Source of the DNA: Streptomyces thinghirensis
GTDB lineage: Bacteria; Actinomycetota; Actinomycetia; Streptomycetales; Streptomycetaceae
DNA: 64,000 nt
Direction: 5' to 3'
Assembly (NCBI GenBank): GCA_021502835.1
Contig: JAKFGP010000051.1
Span: forward strand, 225,714 to 289,713
Below are positions 50,968 to 59,523 of this stretch, piece after piece. Both the position numbers and the translations under genes were made by a program. Position 1 is the first letter of the stretch; each line of letters starts with the position of its first letter. The notes below the pieces were generated by a model that did not search any database, had not been told where the DNA came from, and worked only from the letters and a program-made list of their open reading frames with translations.

Positions 50968-51770
50968 TCTCCCACCCGTAGGGACGACACACAGGCCAGT
51001 CGGATCGCGGTTCGGACCGTGACTTTGCCGTCACCGGTCCGGGCGCTCACCACGCGGCCGCTGGTGTCGTCCGCGGCACCGACGTCGACCCCGCCGTCAC
51101 CGGTTTCGGTGGACACCTTGTACGTGGCCCGGGGCGGCGTGATCGTCACGGAACCGTCGCCGGTGCGGGACTCCACCAGGTCGAGACGGTGCCGAGTTCA
51201 GAGACGGACCGAGCCGTCGTCGGTGTGCGCGTTCACCCGGCGCGGGAGCCTCCCGCGCGGACGGATCCGTCGCCGGTGCGCAGCTGCAGAGGGCCGGTGG
51301 AGTCGGTGACGTGCACCGGACCCGTCGCCGGTACGGATGTTCAGCGCGTCCCGGAAGCCCCGCGCCCGTACGCTGCCGTCCCCTTCCTTCACCTGGACGG
51401 CGATGCCCGCGGGACCTCGATGCGGTGCCTGGCCGCGCGGTCGGCGACCACGCCGGAGCAGTGCATGCGCAGCACCAGCCGGTCGTCGTCCATCTTCCAG
51501 GTCACTTCAGGATCCGTACCGACGGCGACCGATCCGGGAGAACCACCGGGTGACCTCGACCTTCCCGGACGTGTGGTCGTCCGAGGCGACGATCTCCAGG
51601 GCGGAGTCGTCGGAGTCGACGGTGAGGAGTGCGGCCCTGAAGGGCGAAGGACCGGTGCTCGGGGTCCTTGTCGTCCGAGGCGGAGGCACAGGCGCCGAGG
51701 CCCGCCACCGAGAACGGCGACGGCGCCGACGGGCGGCGAACGTGCGAACGGAAACGGTGCGGGCGGCCAT
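50964..51770 (-). CDS. DUF4097 beta-helix lipoprotein
   Basis: About 270 residues. It starts MAARTVSVRTFA, and after indels the signal peptide reads a hydrophobic stretch ending in the lipobox LGAC. The protein then has DDSALEIVASDDHTSGKVEV and VTWKMDDDRLVLRMHCSGVV. The C-terminal part is a repeat with the motif TGDGSV in SVHVTD and related units: NIRTGDGS, RTGDGSVRA, HTDDGSVRL, SRTGDGSVTITPPRATYKVS, TETGDGGVDVGAADDTSG and ARTGDGKVTVRTA. These units are typical of DUF4097 beta-helix or beta-roll proteins. The end overlaps the start of the coiled-coil gene, so the two may act together outside the membrane. Confidence 0.85.
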
Positions 51771-51992
51771 GACGATCTCCCCCTGGGACGGCTACGAGGT
51801 GCCGCGTCCGGCCCTCCCGGAGCGGAAGCGGCCCTTGTCGACGAGGCTCTTCGACCGTACGGAGCACGGGCCCGCGCCGGGATCCGGGCCACTACCGGAT
51901 CGGGGGTGGGGTTAACCCCCGGCCGAGGCGGCAGCGGCGTCAACACGTTTGCCGGGCAGTGGCCCGGGCCATGTAGGCTGTCGACTCGTCCT
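51771..51992. promoter_or_regulatory. DUF4097 / tRNA-Val promoter region
   Basis: A 222-base gap without a gene. It contains the 12-base palindrome GGGGTTAACCCC (51908-51919) and a possible tRNA promoter with TTGCCG at 51949-51954 and TAGGCT at 51974-51979, 14 bases before the tRNA. Confidence 0.45.
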
Positions 51993-52067
<75 letters not shown>

Positions 52068-52092
52068 GGACCGGCGCCGCTGTCGTCGGTGC

Positions 52093-52125
52093 GAGAGGCC
52101 CCCGGAGATCTTCCGGGGGCCTCTC
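52093..52125. terminator. Strong terminator after tRNA-Val
   Basis: GAGAGGCCCCCGGA (52093-52106) and TCCGGGGGCCTCTC (52112-52125) form a perfect 14-base stem with the loop GATCT. It lies 26 bases past the tRNA and can stop transcription in both directions. Confidence 0.85.
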
Positions 52126-52173
52126 GCCGTGCCCGCCAGGGTCTTTCCGCGGATGAACTCCACAGCGCCGAGA

Positions 52174-52530
52174 TCACTGGAGACGCAGGCGGGTCTCCCC
52201 GGCCGGGGCCTCGTGGGCGCGTTTCAGCGCCGAGCGGGCGGTCACCTGGTCCGGGCCGGTGATCTCCGACCAGTAGCGATGAGTGCTGACGAACACGGCG
52301 AGTTCGCGCTCGCGCCGCCGGGCTTCTCCACCTCGGCCTGCTCGTCCGCCGACCAGCCGGGGAGGCCGGGCGCTCGACCTTGCGCCAGCCGTTCTTGTCG
52401 CTGAATCCGTCGAGGCGGTTCGACGGACCAGGGGAAGTCTCTTCAGCAGGGCCGACAGCTCGGCCCGGACCTGATGCAGTTCCTCCTGACCGGCGAGGAG
52501 GTCACTGGGAAAATCATAGGTCGTAGCCAC
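52174..52530 (-). CDS. Small helical protein of unknown function
   Basis: About 118 residues. It begins MATTYDFPSDLLAGQEELHQ and continues VRAELSALLKRLP. Two compensating indels scramble the middle (about 52380-52430). The C-terminus is RERELAVFVSTHRYWSEITG and PDQVTARSALKRAHEAPAGE. Three amphipathic helices are likely. The motif STHRYWSEI with its Trp and His is distinctive. I do not recognise a family; similar small proteins occur in Streptomyces next to tRNA genes, but no function is known. Confidence 0.6.
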   Translation of the reverse strand: MATTYDFPSDLLAGQEELHQVRAELSALLKRLPLVRRTASTDSATRTAGARSSARPPRLVGGRAGRGGEARRRERELAVFVSTHRYWSEITGPDQVTARSALKRAHEAPAGETRLRLQ

Positions 52531-52646
52531 GCACCAATGATACGCCTGTTCGATTTTGAGGCGCGCGTTCCCTTCGGTGGTTCACGCGAAAGTGTGGCCG
52601 TCGCCGCCGGGGACGACTGTCAGACCCCTGCCCTACCGTGAAGAGC

Positions 52647-53192
52647 ATGGAAAGCGTGGACGAGCGGGCGGTGGAAAGGCGGGGCGCGGGGCCGGGAGAG
52701 GGTGTGTCTGGTCCCCTGGGCGGAGGCGGATCTGTGGCTGCTGCGCAGGACCAACAGCCCCGAGATGACCGCGCACCTCGGCGGCCCGGAGACCGAGGAG
52801 CAGCTCGCGGCCCGGCATCGGCGGTACGCCGAGCCGGGCCCAGGGCGGATATACCGGGTCACCCTGGCGGACGGCGGGGAGACCGTCGGCTCGATCGGGT
52901 ACTGGCAGCGGACCTGGCGGGGCGCGGAGGTCTGGGAGACCGGATGGGCGGTGCTGCCGGAGTTCCAGCGGAGGGGCTCGCCGTGCGGGCGGCCCGTGCG
53001 GTGCGGGAGGCGGCCCGTGCCGAGGGGGACGCACCGCTATCTGCACGCGTTCCCGAGCGTCGACCACGCCGCCTCCAACGCGGTCTGCGCGGGGCCGAGT
53101 TTCGCCCTGCTCGGACAGGCCGACTTGAGTATCCGAAGGGCCACTGGATCAGGTCGAACGACTGGCGGGTGGACCTGGAGAAGGGAGACTGA
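52647..53192 (+). CDS. GNAT-family N-acetyltransferase
   Basis: About 180 residues. MESVDERAVERRGAG starts it; after an indel near 52700 the core reads VCLVPWAEADLWLLRRTNSP, ARHRRYAEPGPGRIYRVTLA, ETVGSIGYWQRTWRGAEVWE, TGWAVLPEFQRRG and HRYLHAFPSVDHAASNAVC. The acetyl-CoA loop is VLPEFQRRGLAVRAARAVRE (Q-R-R-G). The end is YPKGHWIRSNDWRVDLEKGD. The SNA motif for an acid site is in VDHAASNAVC. The fold is close to RimJ/RimL-type protein N-terminal acetyltransferases. It is followed five bases later by a DUF2277 gene. Confidence 0.85.
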   Translation: MESVDERAVERRGAGPGEGVSGPLGGGGSVAAAQDQQPRDDRAPRRPGDRGAARGPASAVRRAGPRADIPGHPGGRRGDRRLDRVLAADLAGRGGLGDRMGGAAGVPAEGLAVRAARAVREAARAEGDAPLSARVPERRPRRLQRGLRGAEFRPARTGRLEYPKGHWIRSNDWRVDLEKGD

Positions 53193-53196
53193 CGTC

Positions 53197-53429
53197 ATGT
53201 GCCGCAGCATCAAGACACTGCGTCCGCCCCGTGCTGGCCGGAGGAGGCCACGGAGGACGAGATCAGGGCCGCCGCCCTGCAGTACGTGCGCAAGATCTCC
53301 GGGTTCCGTGCGCCCGCGGCACAGCCGGGAGGTCTTCAAACAGGCGGTGGAGGCCATGTCGCCGGGGCCACGGCCTGACCTGCCTGGCCGGCCTGGAGGG
53401 TGCGGGGAGGCGCGCGACGGGCCTCGTGA
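53197..53429 (+). CDS. DUF2277 family protein
   Basis: Small protein of about 77 residues. It begins MCRSIKTLRPP, continues after indels with EEATEDEIRAAALQYVRKIS and GFRAPAA, then the helix REVFKQAVEAMS and, after another indel, GLEVRGGARRAS before the TGA of 53427-53429. The pattern MCRSIKTLRPP and the RKISGFRAPAA motif identify the DUF2277 family. Function is unknown. It follows the GNAT gene with only four bases between, so they are co-transcribed. Indels at about 53235, 53310, 53360 and 53400. Confidence 0.85.
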
Positions 53430-53439
53430 CACCCCGTGT

Positions 53440-54142
53440 GCCGTTGCCGCGAGGCCTGCGGGCGCGCCAGGCGCGGCGGCCGGCCTCGGCGATCTACGAA
53501 GCCTCCGTCGCCCCGGGGCTGGCGGCGCATCAGGTACGCGGCCCCCGCCCCCGCGCTCGAACGAGGCGCCACCAGCGACACCCCGCCGCCAGCCAGGTCG
53601 CGCCCAGCCACTGACCGCCGAAGTAGCCGAGGGCCACGCTGTAGGCGGCCCCAGGCCAGTCCGGCGAGGGGCGGACCAGGGGAGGAACTCGCGGATCCGG
53701 CGGTGGGGCGGTACCGGCGACGAGAGAGACGACCGAGCGGCCGGCGGGGGCGAACCGGGCCAGGACGACGAGGGCGCCGCCGCCTCGGGCGAGGCCCCGC
53801 CGAGACGTTCCTGCGCCGTGGTCAGCCGACGGGCTGGGCGATGGCCCGGTCCAGGCGAGGCCCGCCGCGCCACGCGGGGCGGGTAGACCGCCAGGTGCCG
53901 AGGACCGAGGCGGTCGCCGCGCACAGCGTCAGGACCAGGATGTCGGGGACGTCGTCCGGAACCCGCCCGGCGGCCGCCGCGCCCGAGCCCGCGGCCGCCG
54001 CCGTGGCCGCCGTGATCACCTGGAGGACACCGCCCGGCAGCACCGGCAGAAAGATGTCGAGGGCACCGAGACGGCGCACCAGCGCATAGATCCATGGGCT
54101 GCTGACCAGCGAACCGATACTGCCGAGACTCTCGACCACCAC
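53440..54142 (-). CDS. DedA/VTT-domain membrane protein
   Basis: About 230 residues; the 3' end near 53440 is approximate because no frame has a stop there. It begins MVVESLGSIGSLVSSPWIYA. The VTT-type segments are DIFLPVLPGGVL, TAATAAAAGSGAAAAGRVPD, VLTLCAATASVLG, RLTTAQERLGGA, VVLARFAPAGRSVVSLV (the R-F-x-P-x-G-R motif), HRRIREFLPWSA and AGAAYLMRRQPRGD. It is a second DedA-like protein besides that at 46499. These proteins are thought to move phospholipids across the membrane. Frequent indels, for example at about 53555, 53625, 53680 and 53785. Confidence 0.75.
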
Positions 54143-54399
54143 AACTCCCCGTTACTCCCCGTGGGCCGGGCTTACGCCGCGAGACGCGGGGACGGCAGGA
54201 AGCGGCCGATGACGAAGCCATACAGCGTACGCCGGGGGTGTGACGGACCTGGTTCACAGGGGCCTCGTGTGTTCGCCACTGAGCGTTCACTCGCGAGGAG
54301 GCGTTCCACGCCCGACGCTCGGCCTCGGCACCCGCGCCCCGCGGTCGTCGCGGTGTCGGGCGCCGGGCGGCCGGGCGCCGGCGCCGGGAAAAACGTGAA

Positions 54400-54426
54400 C
54401 GGCGCCCCCGGGTTCGGAAGGCGCCG
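54400..54426 (-). terminator. Rho-independent terminator after doxX
   Basis: CGGCGCC (54420-54426 on the minus strand) and its complement at 54400-54406 form a stem. On the minus strand it is followed by CACGTTTTTC, giving a T-run. It lies 13 bases past the doxX stop. Confidence 0.7.
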
Positions 54427-54438
54427 CTCCTGTTCGGG

Positions 54439-54894
54439 TCAGGCCGCGACCGGGTATGCCTCTCGGCGGACGTCTTCTCCTGCTCCGGCGTGCGCCGGGC
54501 GAACAGCCGGTCCAGGCCGAAGGCACCGGGGCCGGTGAAGGCCAGCGGCAGGAAGGCCCAGCAGAACATGGCGGAGGCCTCGCCGCCGTTCTCCATCGGC
54601 CACAGGGCGTCCGGCTGGTGCACCTTGGGTACGCGTAGGCCATGGAGCCCGAGGAGACGACCGCGGCGGCGCGGGTGCCGGGCCGAGCATGACTAGGCCG
54701 CCGCCGACCAACTGGATCACGGCCGCGTACCAGCCCGGCCAGGTGCCGGTCTCGATCGTGCCGCCGCTTCCCGACGCCGCCGCCGAGGACGCCGAACAGG
54801 GAGGAGGCGCCGTGGCAGGCGAAGAGGGAGGCCGACGACGATGCGGAACAGGCCGAGGGCGTAGGGGCTGGGCGCTGTTGAGGCGTCCGGACAT
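54439..54894 (-). CDS. DoxX-family membrane protein
   Basis: About 150 residues with four membrane helices. It starts MSGRLNSAQPYALGLFRIVV and continues GGTIETGTWPGWYAAVIQLV, GGGLVMLGLG, FKVHQPDALWPMENGGEASA and MFCWAFLPLAFTGPGAFGLD, then RLFARRTPEQEKTSAE, ending AYPVAA. DoxX proteins are linked to thiosulfate/quinone chemistry or, in mycobacteria, to redox balance with superoxide dismutase. The ATG at 54894 has AGGAG (GGGGGAGCTCC) upstream in the reverse direction (AAGGAGCTCCCC). An iron box sits 72 bases upstream, suggesting control by iron. Indels at about 54630, 54690, 54770 and 54860. Confidence 0.87.
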   Translation of the reverse strand: MSGRLNSAQPLRPRPVPHRRRPPSSPATAPPPCSASSAAASGSGGTIETGTWPGWYAAVIQLVGGGLVMLGPAPAPPRSSPRAPWPTRTQGAPAGRPVADGERRRGLRHVLLGLPAAGLHRPRCLRPGPAVRPAHAGAGEDVRREAYPVAA

Positions 54895-54965
54895 GTGGGG
54901 GAGCTCCTTCGGTCGGGCCGGCCCGTCGAGGGCCGGTGGGGGACGAAACCGAGTGGGCCGCCCAC

Positions 54966-54981
54966 GTTAGGTGAGCCTAAC
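54966..54981 (-). promoter_or_regulatory. Iron box (DmdR1/IdeR-type) upstream of doxX
   Basis: GTTAGG-TGAG-CCTAAC is a perfect inverted repeat. On the minus strand TTAGGCTCACCTAA matches 14 consecutive bases of the Streptomyces iron-box consensus TTAGGTTAGGCTCACCTAA. A possible promoter (TTGCAA, 17 bases, CTAACG) overlaps it, so iron-loaded DmdR1 would block doxX transcription. Confidence 0.8.
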
Positions 54982-55055
54982 GAGTACTTGCAAGTTCAAC
55001 ATTTGGCCATGGCTTGGCGCATGGTCACCCTTCTGTCGCGACGGCCACCCCAGGG

Positions 55056-55069
55056 TGGGAGCGCTCCCA
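55056..55069. promoter_or_regulatory. Perfect CebR-type box
   Basis: TGGGAGCGCTCCCA is identical to the 14-base palindrome bound by the cellulose-utilisation repressor CebR in Streptomyces. It lies 162 bases upstream of doxX and 56 bases downstream of phoD. No cellulase or cellobiose transporter gene is nearby, so it may be inactive or control doxX. Confidence 0.65.
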
Positions 55070-55124
55070 CACGGGCGGCGGAGCCCGCCGGTGTGACTTG
55101 ATTCATACCCGGCTCCGCCCCCGC

Positions 55125-56781
55125 CTACGCCAGCTCCCTGTCCGTGACCGTCCGCAGGGCGGTCGTCCCGTCGCGCTCCGCTTGCGCCTGCTCCAGGCGC
55201 AGCCGGGGCCGATCTCCCCGCAGGGCAGCGTCATACGGCTGATTGCCGAACCAGGGCCCGCCGGTCTTGCGCCAGCCGACCGCCCGGCGGCGCACAGCGT
55301 CCGTGCCGGGCGATGCGCCGCCCGAGGGCACGGCAAGCCGGGGGCGCTCCAGCCAAGCGGAAGCCGAGACGGATGGAGAGCGGCACGGAGTTGGACGGGG
55401 AACAGGTCAGCTGGGCCACCGTGGCGTCGGGCGCGCGGCCGGGCCAGGACGGCTCGGCCACGTAGGCGTGGTGGACGTCGCCCGACAGCGCGCGTTCACG
55501 GTCGCGGGCGCCCCGGGACCCGTACCGGCCCTCGGCGATCAGGGTCCGCGAGGGAGTCGAAGGGAGGTCGGGAAGGCCGACCCAGTGATCCAGGTCGGCC
55601 CGCGCCTGATCCGCTCCCCGCGCCGTGCCAACGCGCGCCCCGTTCGCCGACGCACATCGCGGCGCTCACGCCTCCACGTCGTGCACGAGATGGGGCAGCA
55701 GCCAGGGCAGGGAGGTGCCGATCAGCAGGTGGTCGTAGGAGTCGCGTTCCTCCACGACCTGTTCGCGCAGCCAGGCGGCCTCGCCCGGGTCGAGCATCGA
55801 TGCGGCGGTCCTCCTGGGACGCGGGCCGCGCGGAGTCCACCATCACCAGCCGTACGCGGCCGAAGTCGCGCCGGTAGCTCCAAGCGGACGGAGGTCGGGT
55901 CGGCGTCGGCCCGCGCGGCGAACGTACGGAGCACGTCGGTGCCGTCGGGGCCTCGCGGGACGGCCGCGTGGGGGTCGGCGGCCAGCTCGGCCGGGGGAGA
56001 GGTTGCCCAGCCGCTGGGTACACCCAGTAGGACATCAGCCCGCTCAGCAGCCGCTCCGCCACCAGTCCGTGGCCCGCATGTCGGCGAGCCAGGCGGCGGA
56101 GGTGTTCCAGTCGTCGATGACGTCGTGGTCGTCGAAGATCATGCAGCTGGGCACGGTGGACAGCAGCCAGCGCACCTGGGGATCGCTCCACGACTCGTCG
56201 TAGAGGCGGGTGTACTCCTCGTAGTCCGCGATCTGTTCGCCGGGAAGCTCCGCCAGGTCGCGGCGGCCTGAATCGCATCAGCGGCGCTGCGTGGCGTCGG
56301 AGATCTCGTCGGCGTACACCTGGTCGCCGAGCAGGAGCAGCACGTCGGGGCGGGTGCCCTCCAGGTCGGCCGCGATGCGGCGGAAAGGTTCATCCAGCGC
56401 GTCCGGGCCCACCAGGTCCTTCTCGCCGGCCGGCGGCGACGCTGACGGCGAGGGTGAAGGCGATGCGCATGCCACTCGTCCGCCGGGGGGCGTAGCGTTC
56501 ACCGAGGGGAGGAACGGCGAGTCCGGCAGCGCGGCCATACGCAGGCGCCGTCGAGGGGCACCTCGTACTCGGTCGCCGTGCCCGGTGTCGGAGCCGGTCA
56601 CCCGGGACCAGGGCGGCGAGTGGTGGCCCGCGACCTGGAAAGGTGCGGGTCGTGCCGCCGGGGCCGTCGGCGCAGCGGCACCTCCCGGTGGTGCAGGGCC
56701 GGTTCGTCTCACGACCCAGATGGTCGCCGACGAGGCCGTCGGTGGTTATCTCAGCAGTGGTCCCAGGCGCAGTCCGGCCAT
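55125..56781 (-). CDS. PhoD-like alkaline phosphatase/phosphodiesterase
   Basis: About 550 residues. It begins MAGLRLGPLL with ATG at 56781 and GGAGGAGGG six bases upstream. The metallo-phosphoesterase core shows VLLLLGDQVYADEISDATQR (D, Asn-like loop), PSCMIFDDHDVIDDWNTSAA (DDHDVIDDWN, the PhoD signature), YRRDFGRVRLVMVDSRAA and NVLSGDVHHAYVAEPSWPG (SGDVHH). The ends are TALRTVTDRELA. This is the PhoD/PhoX-type enzyme that needs Fe and Ca. There is no Tat leader at the N-terminus, unlike secreted PhoD; it may be cytoplasmic or the start is further in. No Pho-box repeats are visible upstream. Indels in at least ten places. Confidence 0.87.
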
Positions 56782-56873
56782 GGTGATCCCTCCTCCGTCG
56801 CCCATTTGTACGGTACGGAACGACGGAGGCCGGCGGGAGGCTCCGTGCGCCGAACACGCGATTGGACGGAGCG

Positions 56874-57536
56874 TCAGCAGTTTCGCGGGTTGTTCTGGGT
56901 ACCGACTTCTCGGCGGAATCGACCGAGAAAGTCGTAGTAGTACTTCACCTGTACCCAGGCGCGGACGGCTATGTGCAGCGGTAGGCGTTTGCAGCCGGGG
57001 CGTCCCAGGTGGCCGGGTCCTGGTCGCCCGCTTGGACTAGTTGACGTTGTCGGTGACCGCGAGCTGGGGACGAAGGTCAGGTCGTTAGCGAAGGACTGGC
57101 GCCAGGAGGTGCTCCAGGAGGCCGGCGCCCGAGGTCCCAGGCCTCGGCGAAGCCGGGACGAGTGGTCGATGTCGACACGTCGGATGCGGCGGACCGGGTG
57201 GCGCCGTCGTAGGGGGAGTACCAGCTGCCCCGCGTGGCGGCGCAGGAGGAGTCGGTGACGACGCCGAGGCCGTCGCGCTTGGGGGACGGTCTCGCGGGTG
57301 TTGCAGGTGCCGGACTGCGTGATCCAGTGCGGGAAGGAGGTCGCGGTCGTAGCCGGTGCGGCTCTCGGTCTCCCACGGTGAGGGAGGCGAGGTAGGAGCG
57401 GGGCGGTCGCGGCGCTGACCGGTGTGGGGAGGGCGGCGGAGGCGGCCGGGCCGTTGAGGAGCCCGGCGGAGGCTGTGAGGTCGGTGAACGCGGCGGGGAC
57501 ACCGAGCCGTCGACGCGCAATAGAACTTCCCGGCAT
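56874..57536 (-). CDS. Secreted HNH-family nuclease (GmrSD/DUF1524-like)
   Basis: About 220 residues. The N-terminus MPGSSIARRRLGVPAAF followed by LLNGPAASAALPTPVSAA is a signal peptide. The mature part reads YDRDLFPHWITQSGTCNTRE, DSSCAATRGSWYSPYDG, the catalytic HNH segment VDIDHLVPLAEAWDSG, and WSTSWRQSFANDLTFVPQLV (N-D-x-x-x-L). The end ranges AWVQVKYYYDLSVDSAE and NC. DIDHLVPL plays the H of HNH. Cysteines occur in pairs, typical of a secreted enzyme. Function: extracellular DNA degradation, inferred. It lies 92 bases upstream of phoD on the same strand. Indels near 56930, 57010, 57165-57200, 57290-57390. Confidence 0.82.
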   Translation of the reverse strand: MPGSSIARRRLGVPAAFTDLTASAGLLNGPAASAALPTPVSAATAPLLPRLPHRGRPRAAPATTATSFPHWITQSGTCNTRETVPQARRPRRRHRLLLRRHAGQLVLPLRRRHPVRRIRRVDIDHSSRLRRGLGPRAPASWSTSWRQSFANDLTFVPSSRSPTTSTSPSGRPGPGHLGRPGCKRLPLHIAVRAWVQVKYYYDFLGRFRREVGTQNNPRNC

Positions 57537-57744
57537 GCGAACTCCCTTGGAGTGTGGGGGTGTTGGACGCGGGCAGGGGAATGCCGCGACGCCGCATGGC
57601 GCACAGGTGTGCGGTCCTCGGTAAGGAAGTTAAGGTGACGTGTGCATGGCACATCTATGGGTGCGGCAGGACTCGTGACGGAACGTCCCGGGATCTCTTC
57701 GCCCCCTCGGCCCCGCGGCGGGGCTCGCGTACTATGGACGGCGC

Positions 57745-57860
57745 AGAAGGGGAGTAGCTCTCCCCGCCCGGACCGTCGACAGCACTACCTCCAGCTCGTC
57801 CCAGCCGGCGCCCGGAGGGCAGGCCTCCGTGCGCGGGGCCGGCCAGCGAGACCTTCCGGC
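57745..57860 (+). ncRNA. yybP-ykoY (manganese-sensing) riboswitch
   Basis: The 5' conserved strand GAAGGGGAGTAGCTC (57746-57760) and the 3' conserved strand CAGCGAGACCTTCC (57844-57857) match the two key arms of the yybP-ykoY class: GGGGAGUAGC and AGC(A/G)AGACCUU. GAAGG pairs with CCTTC to close the outer stem. Two GC-rich stems lie between. A -10 box TACTAT at 57730-57735 would start the transcript at about 57742. The riboswitch ends 115 bases before a UPF0016 transporter gene, a known target for Mn control. Confidence 0.85.
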
Positions 57861-57975
57861 AAGCAGTGCACGCCCGCGCCGTACGGCGGGGCGACCGTGT
57901 GCTGCCGTGCCGAGGTGTCCGCAGCGCAGGACCAGCACTTCCTCGGTGGGGCGGCCCCGACCGATAGAGGATCCC

Positions 57976-58565
57976 TTGATCAGCCTGACCGTGACGGCAG
58001 TCGTCTTCGGCGTCGTCTTCCTCGCCGAACTGCCGGACAAGACCGCGCTCGCCGGCCTCGTCCTCGGCACCCGTTACCCGGGCCTCGTACGTCTTCGCCG
58101 GCGTGGCCGCCGCCTTCCTGCTGCACGTCACGTGCTCGCGGTCGCCGCCGGCAGCGTGCTGGCACCCTGCTGCCGCAGCAGATCGTGCACGCGATCACCG
58201 GCGTGCTGTTCCTGGGCGGGCGCCGCCGTGCTTGTTGATGAAGAAGGACGACGAGGACGGGGGAGATCCGCAGCTCGAGGACCAGTCCTTCTGGAAGGTC
58301 TCCGGAGCGGGATTCATGCTCATCCTGGTCGCCGAGTTCGGCGATCTCACGCAGATCATGACCGCGGAACCTCGCGGCCCGCTACGACGACCCGCTCTCC
58401 GTCGGCCTCGGGCGGTGCTCGCCCTGTGGGCGGTGGCCGGGCTCGGCATCGTCGGCGGAAGGCTCTGATGAAACGGGTGGCCGCTGGCGCTGATCACGAA
58501 GGTCGTCGGCGCTGCTCATGCTGGGCCTCGGGGTGTGGAGCCTGTGGGAGGCGGTCGCCGGCTGA
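57976..58565 (+). CDS. UPF0016/GDT1 (TMEM165-like) Mn2+/Ca2+ transporter
   Basis: About 195 residues with six membrane helices and the two repeated motifs of the family: FLAELPDKTALAGLVLGTRY (E-x-P-D-K-T) and VAEFGDLTQIMTA (E-x-G-D-x-T). Between them are VAAAFLLHVT, VHAITGVLFLGGAAVLLMKK and DDEDGGDPQLEDQSFWKVSG. The last segment is ALWAVAGLGIVGG with LMLGLGVWSLWEAVAG. I chose the TTG at 57976 (MISLTVTAVVFGVVF) with AGAGG upstream. The family exports Mn or Ca across the membrane, fitting the Mn riboswitch ahead of it. Indels at about 58090, 58135, 58170, 58225, 58370, 58460 and 58510. Confidence 0.92.
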
Positions 58566-58724
58566 ACGGTTCGTGAACGTTCCGGCGGGGCGGTGGCGCA
58601 ATCCCCGACCCGTTTTGTACCGTAGAGAAACAGGTGGCTCCCGCCCGTTCTCCTGACCGGCGGGCGGGGCCGCCTTGTTCCCGGGGACACGCCCTGCGCC
58701 CTCTCCCGCGCCTTGAGTCTGCCG

Positions 58725-59392
58725 ATGACTGGCCACCGCCACCACCGTTCTCACCGCCCGTGCCCTGCTGCTGGACATGGACGGCACCCTCGTCAACCCG
58801 GACGCCGCCGTCGAGCGCGTCTGGCGGCGCTGGGCCGACCGGCACGGCCTGGACGGCGACGAAGGCGCAAAGGTCGTCCACGGACGGCAGGGCTACGCCT
58901 CGATGGCGCTGCTGCTGCCGGACCGGCCCATGGAGCAGAACCACGCCGACAACGCCCCGCATGCTCGCCGGGGAGACCGCCGACACCGAGGGGCGTCGTC
59001 GCGATCCCGGGGGCGTCGGAGTTCCTCGCCTCGCTGCACGGGCTGCCGCACGCCCTGGTGACCTCCGCCGACGTGCCGCTGTCCACCGCGCGGATGGCCG
59101 CCGCCGGGCTCACCCAGCCGGACGTCCGGGTCACTCGCCGAGTCGGTCGGCGCCAGCAAGCCCGACCTCGAGGGCTTCCTCAAGGGCGCCGCCGAGCTGG
59201 GCATCGCCCCCGGCGACTGCATCGCCTTCGAGGACTCCGGCGCCGGCACCACGGCCGCGCGCGCCGCCGGGATGCAGGTCGTGGGCGTAGGCCCGCGGCC
59301 GGTGTCCACGGGCCCGACGTGGTCGTGGAGGACCTGACGCGGGTACGCGTGGAGGCCGGCGCGACGGGACGCTGCGGCTGCACATCGGCTGA
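58725..59392 (+). CDS. HAD-family phosphatase, beta-phosphoglucomutase-like subfamily
   Basis: About 220 residues. After one indel it begins MTATATTVLTARALLLDMDG and continues with the motif I LLLDMDGTLVNPDAAVERVW. Motif II is in HALVTSADVPLSTARMAAAG. Motif III Lys is in GASKPDLEGFLKGAAELG and motif IV is DCIAFEDSGAGTTAARAAGM. It ends VRVEAGATGTLRLHIG at 59392. These are sugar phosphatase or phosphoglucomutase-like motifs, cytoplasmic. The second motif-I Asp marks a phosphatase or mutase. Its start is near 58725. Indels at about 58735, 58965, 58990, 59145 and 59300. Confidence 0.87.
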
Positions 59393-59523
59393 CGGCCGGT
59401 GCGGGCCGGGGACCGCGGTGACGCCCTGGCGGAACGTGACGTCCGGCGGACCGTGACGCCCCGGCGGGCCCCGACGCCTCCGGTGGACCGCGCCGTCCTG
59501 GCGGACACGCCCGTGAACGCCGC

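Noticed and set aside
53037..54623. A 528-codon minus-strand frame across several genes
   Set aside because: It joins pieces of DoxX, DedA, DUF2277 antisense and GNAT antisense; no single family fits its length.
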